Shown here in pieces: positions 1-5,610 of a DNA stretch of 7,384 nt (position 1 is its first letter; the number at the start of each line of letters is the position of its first letter). Under the pieces are notes generated by a model. The model worked only from the letters and a program-made list of their open reading frames with translations. It did no database searches and was not told the origin of the DNA. This stretch comes from UBA4416 sp044357775 (lineage in GTDB: Bacteria > Bacteroidota > Bacteroidia > B-17B0 > Aurantibacillaceae): the NCBI GenBank assembly GCA_044357775.1, contig JBIKOX010000157.1, positions 1 to 7,384 of the forward strand, in the 5' to 3' direction. Both the position numbers and the translations under genes were made by a program.

Positions 1-137
1 CCAGCGATGTTATTAAATCTATCACCTACTCTCACAAACAATTAACTGATTTAGTAAATCTCAAATGGATTTTTGGAATTATCCTATTATTACTTTCTAC
101 AGAGTGGTTTTTAAGAAAACGTAACGGAAAAGTATAA
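1..137 (+). CDS. C-terminal end of a membrane protein (likely large Bacteroidota VWA/BatA-like protein), 5' partial
   Basis: The frame with codons starting at position 3 is open from the window edge to a TAA at 135-137, giving 44 residues. They contain one hydrophobic segment (WIFGIILLLLS) followed by the positively charged end EWFLRKRNGKV. From memory, a membrane anchor running into an 'EWFLRK.NG' end is how large (about 700 aa) Bacteroidota membrane proteins with a BatA/von Willebrand A-like region finish. That identity is inferred from the tail alone, because the catalytic or binding parts lie outside the window. The segment would anchor the C-terminus in the inner membrane with the basic end in the cytoplasm. 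The gene is convergent with the DUF4476 gene, with only 23 bp between the two stop codons and no clear terminator. Confidence 0.6.
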   Translation, partial: SDVIKSITYSHKQLTDLVNLKWIFGIILLLLSTEWFLRKRNGKV

Positions 138-160
138 CCAAATTGAGTTCATATTCCTAA

Positions 161-1099
161 CTACTTAATTGAGTCATTTAATTCTTCAACCGAAGATTCA
201 AATGTAAAAGCATCATTTAATAAAAAGTAATTATTTTTATCAACACATTTCGTATAAGCTAATTTAGCTAAATCTAATCTAGTAGCTTCAAAGCTAAATA
301 ACAACATCAATTCTTTTATTTGGGCAGCGCTTAGGCAATTAGTTTTTAAGATTTGTTTAGCTGTTGTTAATTTAGTATCATCAAACGATTGCTTAGTAAT
401 TGTTTGTTTTGCGGCCGAAAAACTAGAATTACTCATTGCAGTACTTCCATCGCACCCAATATTGGTATTAATTTGACTAGTTGTATTATTAGAACTAATA
501 TTACTTTGGTTGCTAGTTGAAGTTGTAGTAGAGGTTGTATAAGATGTAGTAGTTGTTGTTTGGTTGTACAACGGATCATTAACATTTACATTAATTCCTA
601 TCCCTCCAACATTTATAGATACATTGCTATTATTAGCATTAGTTCCAGTAGTTGTTGTTTCAGTAACAGTTATAGTTGAAGAAATTTCTGGCAATGGAGT
701 CGTGTTAAAATGAATTTCCGGAACATCATTTGAAGGTGGAGCGGCTTGTGCTATTGGCACCTGACTAAAAAAACGTAATACATTAACAAGTTTATTATTC
801 TTTTTTATTTTATAGGTCACTTCCATCGAACTATTTGATTCTTGATCAACAACACCCAAATATTTTTTTTCAAGTACTGATTGAGTTTTATCCTCAAAAA
901 TAATTTTAGCAGAATAATAAGGTTGATTTAAATCAACAACTTTAACATTAGTTAGTGGAACCTCATTTTGTCTTATTCCGTTTAAAATTAAATAAAACTT
1001 CAACCCATCTTCAGAGAAAACAATTAAATTAGAATTATTTTGAGCGAACGAAGAAATTGATAGTAGTAATAGTGCGATAAAACTGTGTTTTATTTTCAT
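161..1099 (-). CDS. Secreted DUF4476-domain protein
   Basis: This 312-residue protein starts with a Sec signal peptide (residues 1-19: basic MKIKH, hydrophobic ALLLLSISSFA, then Q/N). It is therefore probably periplasmic or surface-associated. Residues 22-110 form a beta-rich region (motifs FYLILNGIRQN and YYSAKIIFED) that often precedes DUF4476. Residues 140-213 are low-complexity Thr/Ser/Asn with a short GGIGINVNVN stretch, probably a flexible linker. Residues 221-312 are the DUF4476 domain, recognised from the pattern F..AKQ.I...SFDD.KL..AKQI...NCLS..QIKE.M.LFSFE..RL.LAK.AY, followed by AFTFESSVEEL near the C-terminus. DUF4476 is a helical domain common in Bacteroidota with no known biochemical function, so none is proposed. 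The gene looks monocistronic. The ATG at 1099 is supported because the signal peptide begins right there. Upstream lie phased A-tracts but no good -7 box. Confidence 0.9.
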   Translation of the reverse strand: MKIKHSFIALLLLSISSFAQNNSNLIVFSEDGLKFYLILNGIRQNEVPLTNVKVVDLNQPYYSAKIIFEDKTQSVLEKKYLGVVDQESNSSMEVTYKIKKNNKLVNVLRFFSQVPIAQAAPPSNDVPEIHFNTTPLPEISSTITVTETTTTGTNANNSNVSINVGGIGINVNVNDPLYNQTTTTTSYTTSTTTSTSNQSNISSNNTTSQINTNIGCDGSTAMSNSSFSAAKQTITKQSFDDTKLTTAKQILKTNCLSAAQIKELMLLFSFEATRLDLAKLAYTKCVDKNNYFLLNDAFTFESSVEELNDSIK

Positions 1100-1132
1100 G
1101 ATAGTTAAATTACTTTAGTTTAAATAGTAGCT

Positions 1133-1166
1133 AAAAATAAAAATTAATCTTGAAAAAATAAAAATT
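1133..1166. repeat. Two direct copies of a 13-bp A-tract unit, 21 bp apart
   Basis: AAAAATAAAAATT occurs at 1133-1145 and again at 1154-1166, a 21-bp period or about two helical turns. The unit holds paired A5/A6 tracts, which is a recipe for intrinsically bent DNA. It lies 34-67 bp upstream of the DUF4476 start codon and runs up to the stop codon of the neighbouring gene. It could act as an UP-like or curved element for DUF4476 transcription. Read on the minus strand it also gives T-runs that might weaken transcription leaving the operon. Both roles are inference, and base composition alone could produce the repeat. Confidence 0.4.
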
Positions 1167-1443
1167 ATTTTACACTCCAAGCTTCTGGCTTATCCGCAAA
1201 CAATACTTTAGTTTTAGACCAAACGTTTTTAAATAATTCGGAATTCCTATACGCTTCCAAAAAACTAGAATTTTCCCAAATGCTATATGTAAAAAAAATT
1301 GTTGGATTATTAATGTCTTGCAATAATTCAACATGACTGCAACCTTCCATTGCAGCGATATATTTTTTACTCGAATTAAAAATAATCTTAAATTCTTCAA
1401 CGCATTCTGACTTAAAAGTCATTTTAACAAACCTCTTAATCAT
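1165..1443 (-). CDS. Antibiotic biosynthesis monooxygenase (ABM) domain protein
   Basis: This 92-residue protein is a single ABM-type dimeric alpha/beta-barrel (ferredoxin-like) domain. Recognisable features are the first strand MIKRFVKMTF, helix VEEFKIIF, the turn MEGCSHVELLQD (32-43), the strand FFTYSIWEN with Trp56, the helix YRNSELF...W (65-75), and the C-terminal KPEAWS. The length is normal for the family. Members include quinol monooxygenases and heme-degrading enzymes. The Asn/Trp/His set of IsdG-type heme oxygenases is not complete here (no matching His near residue 76), so a heme role is not supported and the substrate is unknown. Its ATG lies inside the last codons of the upstream SAM-hydrolase homologue: the sequence ATGATTAA holds both the start and the upstream stop, an 8-bp overlap. 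The two are therefore probably one operon with coupled translation. Soluble, cytoplasmic. Confidence 0.88.
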   Translation of the reverse strand: MIKRFVKMTFKSECVEEFKIIFNSSKKYIAAMEGCSHVELLQDINNPTIFFTYSIWENSSFLEAYRNSELFKNVWSKTKVLFADKPEAWSVK

Positions 1444-2254
1444 AAATTTCTACAATTATTCTATCGATTTTATACTTGCCAAGTACTTTACTTTTCATTG
1501 CAATTTTAGTAGCAGATTGACCCAATAAGGAAATTTCTAGCAAGTTCATTGAATTAAAAAAACAAACAATATCACCTATTTTAACGTCATCGTAGGTATT
1601 ATATATTTTTTTAACATTGCTAGATGGTAAAGAAATTGAAAACCGTTTGTTTCCAATATGTTTTTCAAATTCATCCTTTGTAATAGAGGTGATCAAATTG
1701 CCAAAATCATCTTCATACAAAACCATTCCTTGTAAATTATTTGGTGTAGAAAAACTTTCAAAAGTAAACAACTTACAATAGTCTTGAGTTTCAGCGCAAA
1801 AATCTTCTAAAGGAACATTATTTATTAATTTAATTGCTATGTCAGCAAAAATATCTCTTAAATAAAATGAATGTTGCTTTTCAGAATCGTAATATAATTG
1901 ATATACAGATTCACTAAACGCTTTATCGATTAGCGTCAATAAACCATTGTCCGGACAAATAATATATTGCCCGTTATATTTAGTTAATAAATAACGCGTA
2001 TTATCAATTGATAAATTAGCAATAGTTTCAGATGAATTTAAAAACTTGATTGCAAATAAATGAATGGTACCTTCAGGAAAATAAGGCATTGCACTTTTTA
2101 ACGCAAACGCACCTTCAGAGTGCGCATGATTATTTACATCACATGCTAAGTCAACAATTTTAGCATTTGGTTGTTTTGAATAAATATTGCCTTTAACCAT
2201 CGCTAAGTATGGATCACGATAACCCAAATCAGTAGTAATAGTTATTATTGGCAT
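1436..2254 (-). CDS. SAM hydroxide adenosyltransferase (DUF62 / SAM_adeno_trans) family protein, divergent
   Basis: This 272-residue protein matches the whole DUF62/chlorinase-fluorinase fold. The N-terminal SAM-binding start is ITTDLGYRDPYLAMVKGNI (residues 6-24), then NAKIVDL (30-36), FPEGTIHLF (59-67) and PDNGLLTL (101-108). The C-terminal beta-barrel has DDFGNLITSI (182-191), with CFFNSMNLLEISL (231-243) near the end. Typical DUF62 enzymes split S-adenosylmethionine with water into adenosine and methionine. Oddly, the usual VDPGVG..R segment is replaced by AIKFLNSSE (68-76), and the FHGRD-type histidine is Tyr131 in FYLRD. The Asp-Arg-His water-activating triad described for archaeal DUF62 thus seems absent. 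Bacteroidota relatives are, as I recall, also altered in the first segment. SAM binding is plausible, but the reaction is uncertain. It is the first gene of an operon with the ABM protein and is divergent from phoH. The ATG at 2254 fits the family N-terminus. Confidence 0.9.
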   Translation of the reverse strand: MPIITITTDLGYRDPYLAMVKGNIYSKQPNAKIVDLACDVNNHAHSEGAFALKSAMPYFPEGTIHLFAIKFLNSSETIANLSIDNTRYLLTKYNGQYIICPDNGLLTLIDKAFSESVYQLYYDSEKQHSFYLRDIFADIAIKLINNVPLEDFCAETQDYCKLFTFESFSTPNNLQGMVLYEDDFGNLITSITKDEFEKHIGNKRFSISLPSSNVKKIYNTYDDVKIGDIVCFFNSMNLLEISLLGQSATKIAMKSKVLGKYKIDRIIVEIYD

Positions 2255-2279
2255 TTTGAAAACTTTTTAATGATATTAT

Positions 2280-2287
2280 CAAAAGTA
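2280..2287 (-). promoter_or_regulatory. Putative -7 box for the SAM-hydrolase-like/ABM operon
   Basis: Read on the minus strand this is TACTTTTG, a full match to the Bacteroidota -7 consensus TAnnTTTG. It would start transcription near 2274, giving a leader of about 20 nt to the ATG at 2254. No TTG/TTTG -33 box is seen on this strand at the usual distance. The position is occupied by the complementary strand of the opposing -7 box. Confidence 0.5.
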
Positions 2288-2303
2288 AATAATATTTTAG
2301 GCT

Positions 2304-2311
2304 TACTTTTG
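2304..2311 (+). promoter_or_regulatory. Putative -7 box for phoH
   Basis: TACTTTTG matches the Bacteroidota -7 consensus TAnnTTTG exactly. Transcription would begin near 2317, leaving a leader of roughly 43 nt before the TTG start at 2360. A -33 TTTG is not visible at the right distance. A second, poorer candidate is TAGTATTTG at 2319-2327, whose spacer is one base too long. Confidence 0.5.
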
Positions 2312-2359
2312 ATAAATATAGTATTTGATTAACTGAATTATTAACATAAAAATAGGACT

Positions 2360-3319
2360 TTGATAGAGAAAATAATAACATTAGATAGCGTTGAACCAGT
2401 CGAAATATATGGTGTAAACGATATAAAACTCAACGTTATAAAGAAATATTTCCCAAAACTTAAGATTATAGCAAGAGGCTATTCCATTAAAGTTCTTGGC
2501 GACGAAGCCGAAATAGCAAATTTTGAAAAAAAATTAGGCATGATGGTAGATTACTATCATAAAAATGGTTTACTAACTGATACAGTTATAGAAAGACTTT
2601 TAGGACAAACTGGAGATAATTTACTGCATGAAAAAGAAGAAGCCACTGGTTCAGATATTATCTTATTTGGCAATAGTGGCTTAGTCATTAAAGCTAGAAC
2701 AGATAATCAGCGCAAAATGATGCAATCTGTTGGCAGTAATGATATGATTTTTGCTGTTGGTCCTGCCGGTACAGGAAAAACCTACACTGCCGTAGCGTTA
2801 GCTGTTCGAGCTTTAAAAAACAAAGAAGTTAAACGTATTATTTTAACCAGACCCGCTGTGGAGGCAGGCGAAAATTTAGGATTTTTGCCTGGCGATTTAA
2901 AAGAAAAATTAGATCCTTACATGCAACCACTATATGATGCTTTGCATGATATGATTCCGATTGATAAATTAAACCAATACATTGAAGCGAAAATTATTCA
3001 AATTGCACCATTAGCTTTTATGAGAGGAAGAACTTTAGATAATGCCTTTGTTATTTTAGATGAAGCACAAAACACGACTGAAAGTCAAATGAAAATGTTT
3101 TTAACTCGAATGGGAGCAAATGCTAAATTTATTATCAATGGAGATATGACTCAAATTGATTTACCAAGAAATCAAACATCAGGTCTAGCACAAGCTGTTC
3201 GATTATTAAAAAAAACTAACGGTATTGAAATTATTGAATTAACAACTGTTGACGTTATTAGACATCGTTTAGTAAAAGCAATTATTGAAAAATACGAAGG
3301 AGATGCCATTAAAAGATAA
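2360..3319 (+). CDS. PhoH family P-loop ATPase (TTG start)
   Basis: This 319-residue cytoplasmic PhoH-like protein has the normal family length. An N-terminal KH-like region (about residues 30-65, including KLKIIARGYSIKVLG) precedes the ATPase domain. Walker A is GPAGTGKT at 134-141, the TRPAVEAGE..GFLPGD block is 163-179, Walker B is VILDEAQN at 231-238, and the sensor-like blocks are INGDMTQIDLP (259-269) and VIRHRLV (299-305). PhoH proteins resemble the N-terminal half of superfamily 1 helicases. They are linked to RNA metabolism, often alongside YbeY, but the exact substrate is not settled. The start must be TTG at 2360: the frame has a TAA at 2342-2344, no ATG lies between, and the first ATG falls at residue 61, inside the N-terminal domain. 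The residues after TTG (IEKIITLDSVEPVE) match the usual N-terminus of Bacteroidota homologues. No strong ribosome-binding site is present. Confidence 0.95.
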   Translation: MIEKIITLDSVEPVEIYGVNDIKLNVIKKYFPKLKIIARGYSIKVLGDEAEIANFEKKLGMMVDYYHKNGLLTDTVIERLLGQTGDNLLHEKEEATGSDIILFGNSGLVIKARTDNQRKMMQSVGSNDMIFAVGPAGTGKTYTAVALAVRALKNKEVKRIILTRPAVEAGENLGFLPGDLKEKLDPYMQPLYDALHDMIPIDKLNQYIEAKIIQIAPLAFMRGRTLDNAFVILDEAQNTTESQMKMFLTRMGANAKFIINGDMTQIDLPRNQTSGLAQAVRLLKKTNGIEIIELTTVDVIRHRLVKAIIEKYEGDAIKR

Positions 3320-3396
3320 GTTATTTGATTGAAGTTGTTGGAAGTTAATTTCAGAAACTTATTTGTCAAACAACCAAAAACTTAAAACAAATAACT
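3319..3396. repeat. 78-nt imperfect palindrome between phoH and the MazG-like gene
   Basis: The left arm 3319-3341 and right arm 3374-3396 pair without bulges at 20 of 23 positions, with single mismatches at 3328/3387, 3331/3384 and 3337/3378. After two further mismatches, 3344-3346 also pairs with 3369-3371. Key blocks are GTTATTTG/CAAATAAC, AAGTT/AACTT and TTGG/CCAA, and the unpaired centre is about 22-32 nt. It begins on the last base of the phoH stop codon and ends 8 nt before the next ATG. No T-run follows on the plus strand, so it is not a standard terminator. It may be an RNA hairpin controlling or processing a phoH-mazG transcript, or a small mobile (MITE-like) or extragenic repeat. 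Only a genome-wide search for copies would tell. Confidence 0.7.
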
Positions 3397-3404
3397 AAAA
3401 AATT

Positions 3405-3731
3405 ATGACATTAACAGAATCTCAAAAAATAGTAGATAATTGGATTAAACAATATGGTGTTCGTTATTTTAATGAACTTACAAATATGGCAATGCTAACA
3501 GAAGAAGTTGGTGAGGTGGCTCGCATCATTGCTCGTCGTTATGGAGAGCAAAGCGAAAAGGAATCAGATAAAAATTTGGATTTAGGCGATGAGCTAGCAG
3601 ATGTATTATTTGTATTAATTTGTCTAGCTAACCAAACAGGCGTTAATTTGGAAGAGGCCTTCAAAAATAATTTGGATAAAAAGACTTCTAGAGATTCTGA
3701 TAGACATCAAAATAATAATAAACTACAATAA
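3405..3731 (+). CDS. MazG-like nucleotide pyrophosphohydrolase
   Basis: This 108-residue all-alpha MazG-superfamily protein carries the metal-binding signature EExxE...ExxD: Glu33, Glu34 and Glu37 in LTEEVGE, and Glu63 and Asp66 in GDELADVLF. Further family marks are RYFNELTNMA (20-29), IARRYGEQSEKES (42-54) and the basic end KKTSRDSDRH (92-101). Proteins of this fold hydrolyse (d)NTPs to monophosphate plus pyrophosphate using Mg2+, and are thought to clear damaged or non-canonical nucleotides. The exact substrate cannot be read from the sequence. It is a one-domain form, shorter than E. coli MazG. It follows phoH on the same strand after an 85-bp gap that contains the long palindrome, so co-transcription is possible but not certain. 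The intrinsic terminator at 3780-3807 closes the unit. The ATG at 3405 fits the family N-terminus. Confidence 0.93.
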   Translation: MTLTESQKIVDNWIKQYGVRYFNELTNMAMLTEEVGEVARIIARRYGEQSEKESDKNLDLGDELADVLFVLICLANQTGVNLEEAFKNNLDKKTSRDSDRHQNNNKLQ

Positions 3732-3779
3732 CTAAATATAGTTGTACTTACACTCCCCTACCCTTTTTTTTAAATAAGG

Positions 3780-3807
3780 GAACTAATTTTTTTATAGTTC
3801 TTTTTTT
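3780..3807 (+). terminator. Rho-independent terminator after the MazG-like gene
   Basis: GAACTA (3780-3785) and TAGTTC (3795-3800) form a 6-bp stem around a 9-nt loop and are followed directly by seven T residues (3801-3807). It lies about 50 nt past the MazG-like stop codon on the plus strand. The stem is short and only moderately GC-rich, so the strength is uncertain. On the minus strand no T-run follows, so it is one-directional. Confidence 0.65.
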
Positions 3808-3815
3808 ATAAATAG

Positions 3816-4040
3816 CTAAAAAAATGATTTTTTTACTCTAGTATTTAAGTGAAAATAAATAACGATTAATTCGTCTTTTTTAGATTTAACGTATAAAAAC
3901 ATACCTACTACTGTAGAAAGTAAAGAAACGGATGAAGCAACTATAATGATTGTAAAGTAATTATTTGTAAAATTTATATCTAAAAAACGTATACTTACGA
4001 AAAGTAAAATAAAATGATGGTAATCAAAAATTAAAATGAT
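3816..4040 (-). pseudogene. Possible gene remnant: 74-codon open frame with two hydrophobic segments, no usual start
   Basis: On the minus strand the frame is open from the TAA at 4043-4041 to a TAG at 3818-3816. It encodes 74 residues with hydrophobic segments HHFILLFVSIRFL and FTIIIVASSVSLLSTVVGMFLYV, then the charged stretch KSKKDE and a basic C-terminal end (RVKKSFF). This resembles a small membrane protein or the end of a larger one. There is no ATG, GTG or TTG until an ATG at 3902, which would leave only 28 residues. In DNA this AT-rich, stop codons should appear about every 12 codons, so 74 open codons are unexpected. I do not recognise a family. It may be a decayed gene, a small protein using a rare start such as ATT, or chance. 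Confidence 0.3.
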
Positions 4041-4055
4041 TTAGCTCCAATAAAA

Positions 4056-4532
4056 TTAAAGTATATCTTGTAATTCAATTAAATAATCTTGTTGTAAATC
4101 TTCGTGCAACGAAGAGATTAAAGTTCCTATTTTTTTAAGTTGTTGCTCATACATGTTTATAAGCAATTGACTTTTTTGATATGGTATTTTAGATTTTTTT
4201 AATTTGACACAAAAATAAATATGTAATTCAGCGGCACTTGCCTTATCTCCAATATACTTGCAATACTTTGTAATCAGTCGCAGAAGTTTTCTCAAACTTT
4301 TTTTTACAAAATATAAATTTGATTGCAGTTTTAATTCTTCAAAATGTTCGTCTATTTCATTTTTAATTGCAGAAATAAAACTTGTTTTATCGTGAGTTTG
4401 AAATAATAAGTAATCTAAAAATTCTTTATTGTCCTGTTTGTATTTAGCTAAACTTAAACATAAATCCACCAACTGCTTTTGTGATAGTTCATGTAGTTCT
4501 TTTTTAACTTCGCTTATACTTGCAAATTTCAC
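4056..4532 (-). CDS. Conserved helical Bacteroidota protein of unknown function (GTG start)
   Basis: This 158-residue soluble protein is predicted to be almost wholly alpha-helical and is rich in Lys, Leu and Glu. It has no signal peptide or membrane segment. Blocks I recall from similar uncharacterised Bacteroidota proteins are ELSQKQLVDLCLSLAKYK (15-32), KEFLDYLLF (36-44), EIDEHFEEL (59-67), VKKSLRKLLRLITKYCKYIG (76-95), and near the C-terminus MYEQQLKKI and LHEDLQQDY. No function is known to me. The frame is open back to an ATG at 4610, but that start would overlap the upstream gene by 71 nt and add 26 unconserved-looking residues. GTG at 4532 gives VKFASISEVKKEL, the typical beginning, and sits 7 nt after the upstream stop codon at 4540. 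The pair is probably one transcript with the T9SS-sorted protein gene, although their products go to different compartments. Confidence 0.8.
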   Translation of the reverse strand: MKFASISEVKKELHELSQKQLVDLCLSLAKYKQDNKEFLDYLLFQTHDKTSFISAIKNEIDEHFEELKLQSNLYFVKKSLRKLLRLITKYCKYIGDKASAAELHIYFCVKLKKSKIPYQKSQLLINMYEQQLKKIGTLISSLHEDLQQDYLIELQDIL

Positions 4533-4539
4533 GTAATAA

Positions 4540-5457
4540 TTACAGATTAATAAATTTATATGATTTATTGGAACGTTTTTTATTTTCAATTTTAAGCACA
4601 AAAACACCACTATTAATTAACTGTAAATCAATAACTATATTATTTTCCATAATATTTTCTTGGTCAATCAAAACTTTACCCTCAATAGTATAAATTTTAA
4701 CACTTAAAATATCGTCTTTTAGAGATGTAATTTGAATTTTCTTTGTATCATAATTTTGTTTTATTTGATATTCATTAGCTTCAGTATTTTCTATAATTCC
4801 TAATGGATAAATTGTATTGCAATTTGCAATTGAATCTAAATTAGAATATTCATTTATACCATTATAAAAATAACAACTTAATTGTCCAATACCATTAATT
4901 TGAGGTAACGCACCAGGAGTATTAATCAAAGACAAAGAACCTACACCTTCAATCCAAATTGTTGTTTTAGTTATTGACGCAATGGTATCTAATGAATGTA
5001 AATAAAAATAACGATGATTTTTATTTACCAAAGGCTTCACTTTAATGGAATCTAAAATAAATGGGCCGGCATACTTTGGATATGGGCTTCCAGGATTTTG
5101 AATACTTATTGTATCGTTAACTTGCAATGAAAAATCGTACAACAAATATTCTTTAGCAGGAACTGGATCAGCTAATAGCCGCATATAAATTTTCCTAGCA
5201 ATTGTATCTTCTCTAATAACAAAATTTTTATTGTAGTGAAATAAATCTAAAAACTTATAATGAAAAGAGTTGATTAGTGTATCACCAATCGTATAATATT
5301 TATCAGTAGCGCAGCCCGAATTACAATTGGTAACATGCCATTCGGCATATTGATTTAAAGTTTGAATGTATGCTTGGGCACTTACCTTTTTTGAAAAAAA
5401 AGAAAAAGATAAAATTACTAAAAAAGAAAAAAAACAATTTCTAAAATACAAATACAT
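4540..5457 (-). CDS. Secreted protein with type IX secretion C-terminal sorting domain
   Basis: This 305-residue protein has a signal peptide (residues 1-28: FRNCFFSFLVILSFSFF core, then KKVSAQA), so it enters the periplasm by Sec. The middle part (30-215) is beta-rich, contains Asp/Thr-rich segments, several cysteines (Cys45, Cys49, Cys195, Cys213) and the WIEGVGSLSL motif (168-177) common in Bacteroidota secreted proteins. No enzymatic domain is recognisable. Residues 228-305 fit a type A T9SS sorting domain: IQITSLKDDILSVKIYTIEG, then KVLIDQ, the IDL...NSGVFVLKIE block (276-291), and a basic KKRSNKSYKF end. Such domains direct export across the outer membrane and are usually cleaved off. 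The T9SS machinery itself is not in this window. No good -7 box was found in the 153 bp between this gene and topA. Confidence 0.87.
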   Translation of the reverse strand: MYLYFRNCFFSFLVILSFSFFSKKVSAQAYIQTLNQYAEWHVTNCNSGCATDKYYTIGDTLINSFHYKFLDLFHYNKNFVIREDTIARKIYMRLLADPVPAKEYLLYDFSLQVNDTISIQNPGSPYPKYAGPFILDSIKVKPLVNKNHRYFYLHSLDTIASITKTTIWIEGVGSLSLINTPGALPQINGIGQLSCYFYNGINEYSNLDSIANCNTIYPLGIIENTEANEYQIKQNYDTKKIQITSLKDDILSVKIYTIEGKVLIDQENIMENNIVIDLQLINSGVFVLKIENKKRSNKSYKFINL

Positions 5458-5610
5458 TACTTTTTAAATTTAATGAAAGTAAATTTACATTAATTAGTAA
5501 TTAGATTTATAAGTATTAAGAATATTATACTAAAATAATTATTTGCATAATGAGTCAGCTAAAATGAATTAACTCAACAAATACTGAGATAAAAAGAAAT
5601 TTAAAATAAA

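Larger units (their letters stand above)
2276..2315. repeat. Perfect 13-bp inverted repeat in the divergent promoter region
   Basis: TTATCAAAAGTAA at 2276-2288 is the exact reverse complement of TTACTTTTGATAA at 2303-2315, with a 14-nt AT-rich spacer. The arms do not extend outward or inward. The repeat sits centrally in the 105-bp gap between two divergent genes, where a terminator would make no sense. Operator or symmetric promoter architecture is therefore the best reading. Each arm holds one Bacteroidota -7 box pointing away from the centre. Confidence 0.85.
3732..4055. other. 324-bp intergenic stretch between convergent genes
   Basis: The stretch is very AT-rich. Besides the plus-strand terminator it holds a minus-strand open frame at 3816-4040, listed separately. 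No terminator was found for the minus-strand gene ending at 4056, and no RNA gene or repeat was recognised. Confidence 0.6.

Noticed and set aside
141..174. Direct repeat AATTGAGT (141-148 and 167-174) in the convergent gap at the left edge
   Set aside because: Only 8 bp, one copy lies in the end of the DUF4476 coding sequence, and there are no other signs of an insertion or attachment site.
1170..1400. 76-codon minus-strand frame inside the ABM gene
   Set aside because: Shadow of the ABM gene in another frame. The protein has no recognisable pattern, while the ABM frame is clearly conserved.
1758..1768. Extra copy of the operator arm core TCAAAAGTAAA inside the SAM-hydrolase-like gene
   Set aside because: It is explained by the codons for the Phe-Thr-Phe stretch, has no partner arm and lies within a coding region; chance in AT-rich DNA.
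3172..3369. 65-codon minus-strand frame over the 3' end of phoH
   Set aside because: Antisense to a well-conserved phoH region, with no recognisable protein features.
3761..3780. Second hairpin CCCTT/AAGGG just before the mazG terminator
   Set aside because: The stem is 5 bp plus a mismatch and 3 bp, with no T-run after it on either strand. It shares its last base with the better terminator stem.
5520..5610. Possible topA terminator hairpins (CTCA/TGAG and GAGT/ACTC on the minus strand)
   Set aside because: Stems are only 4 bp, loops are long and no T-run follows.
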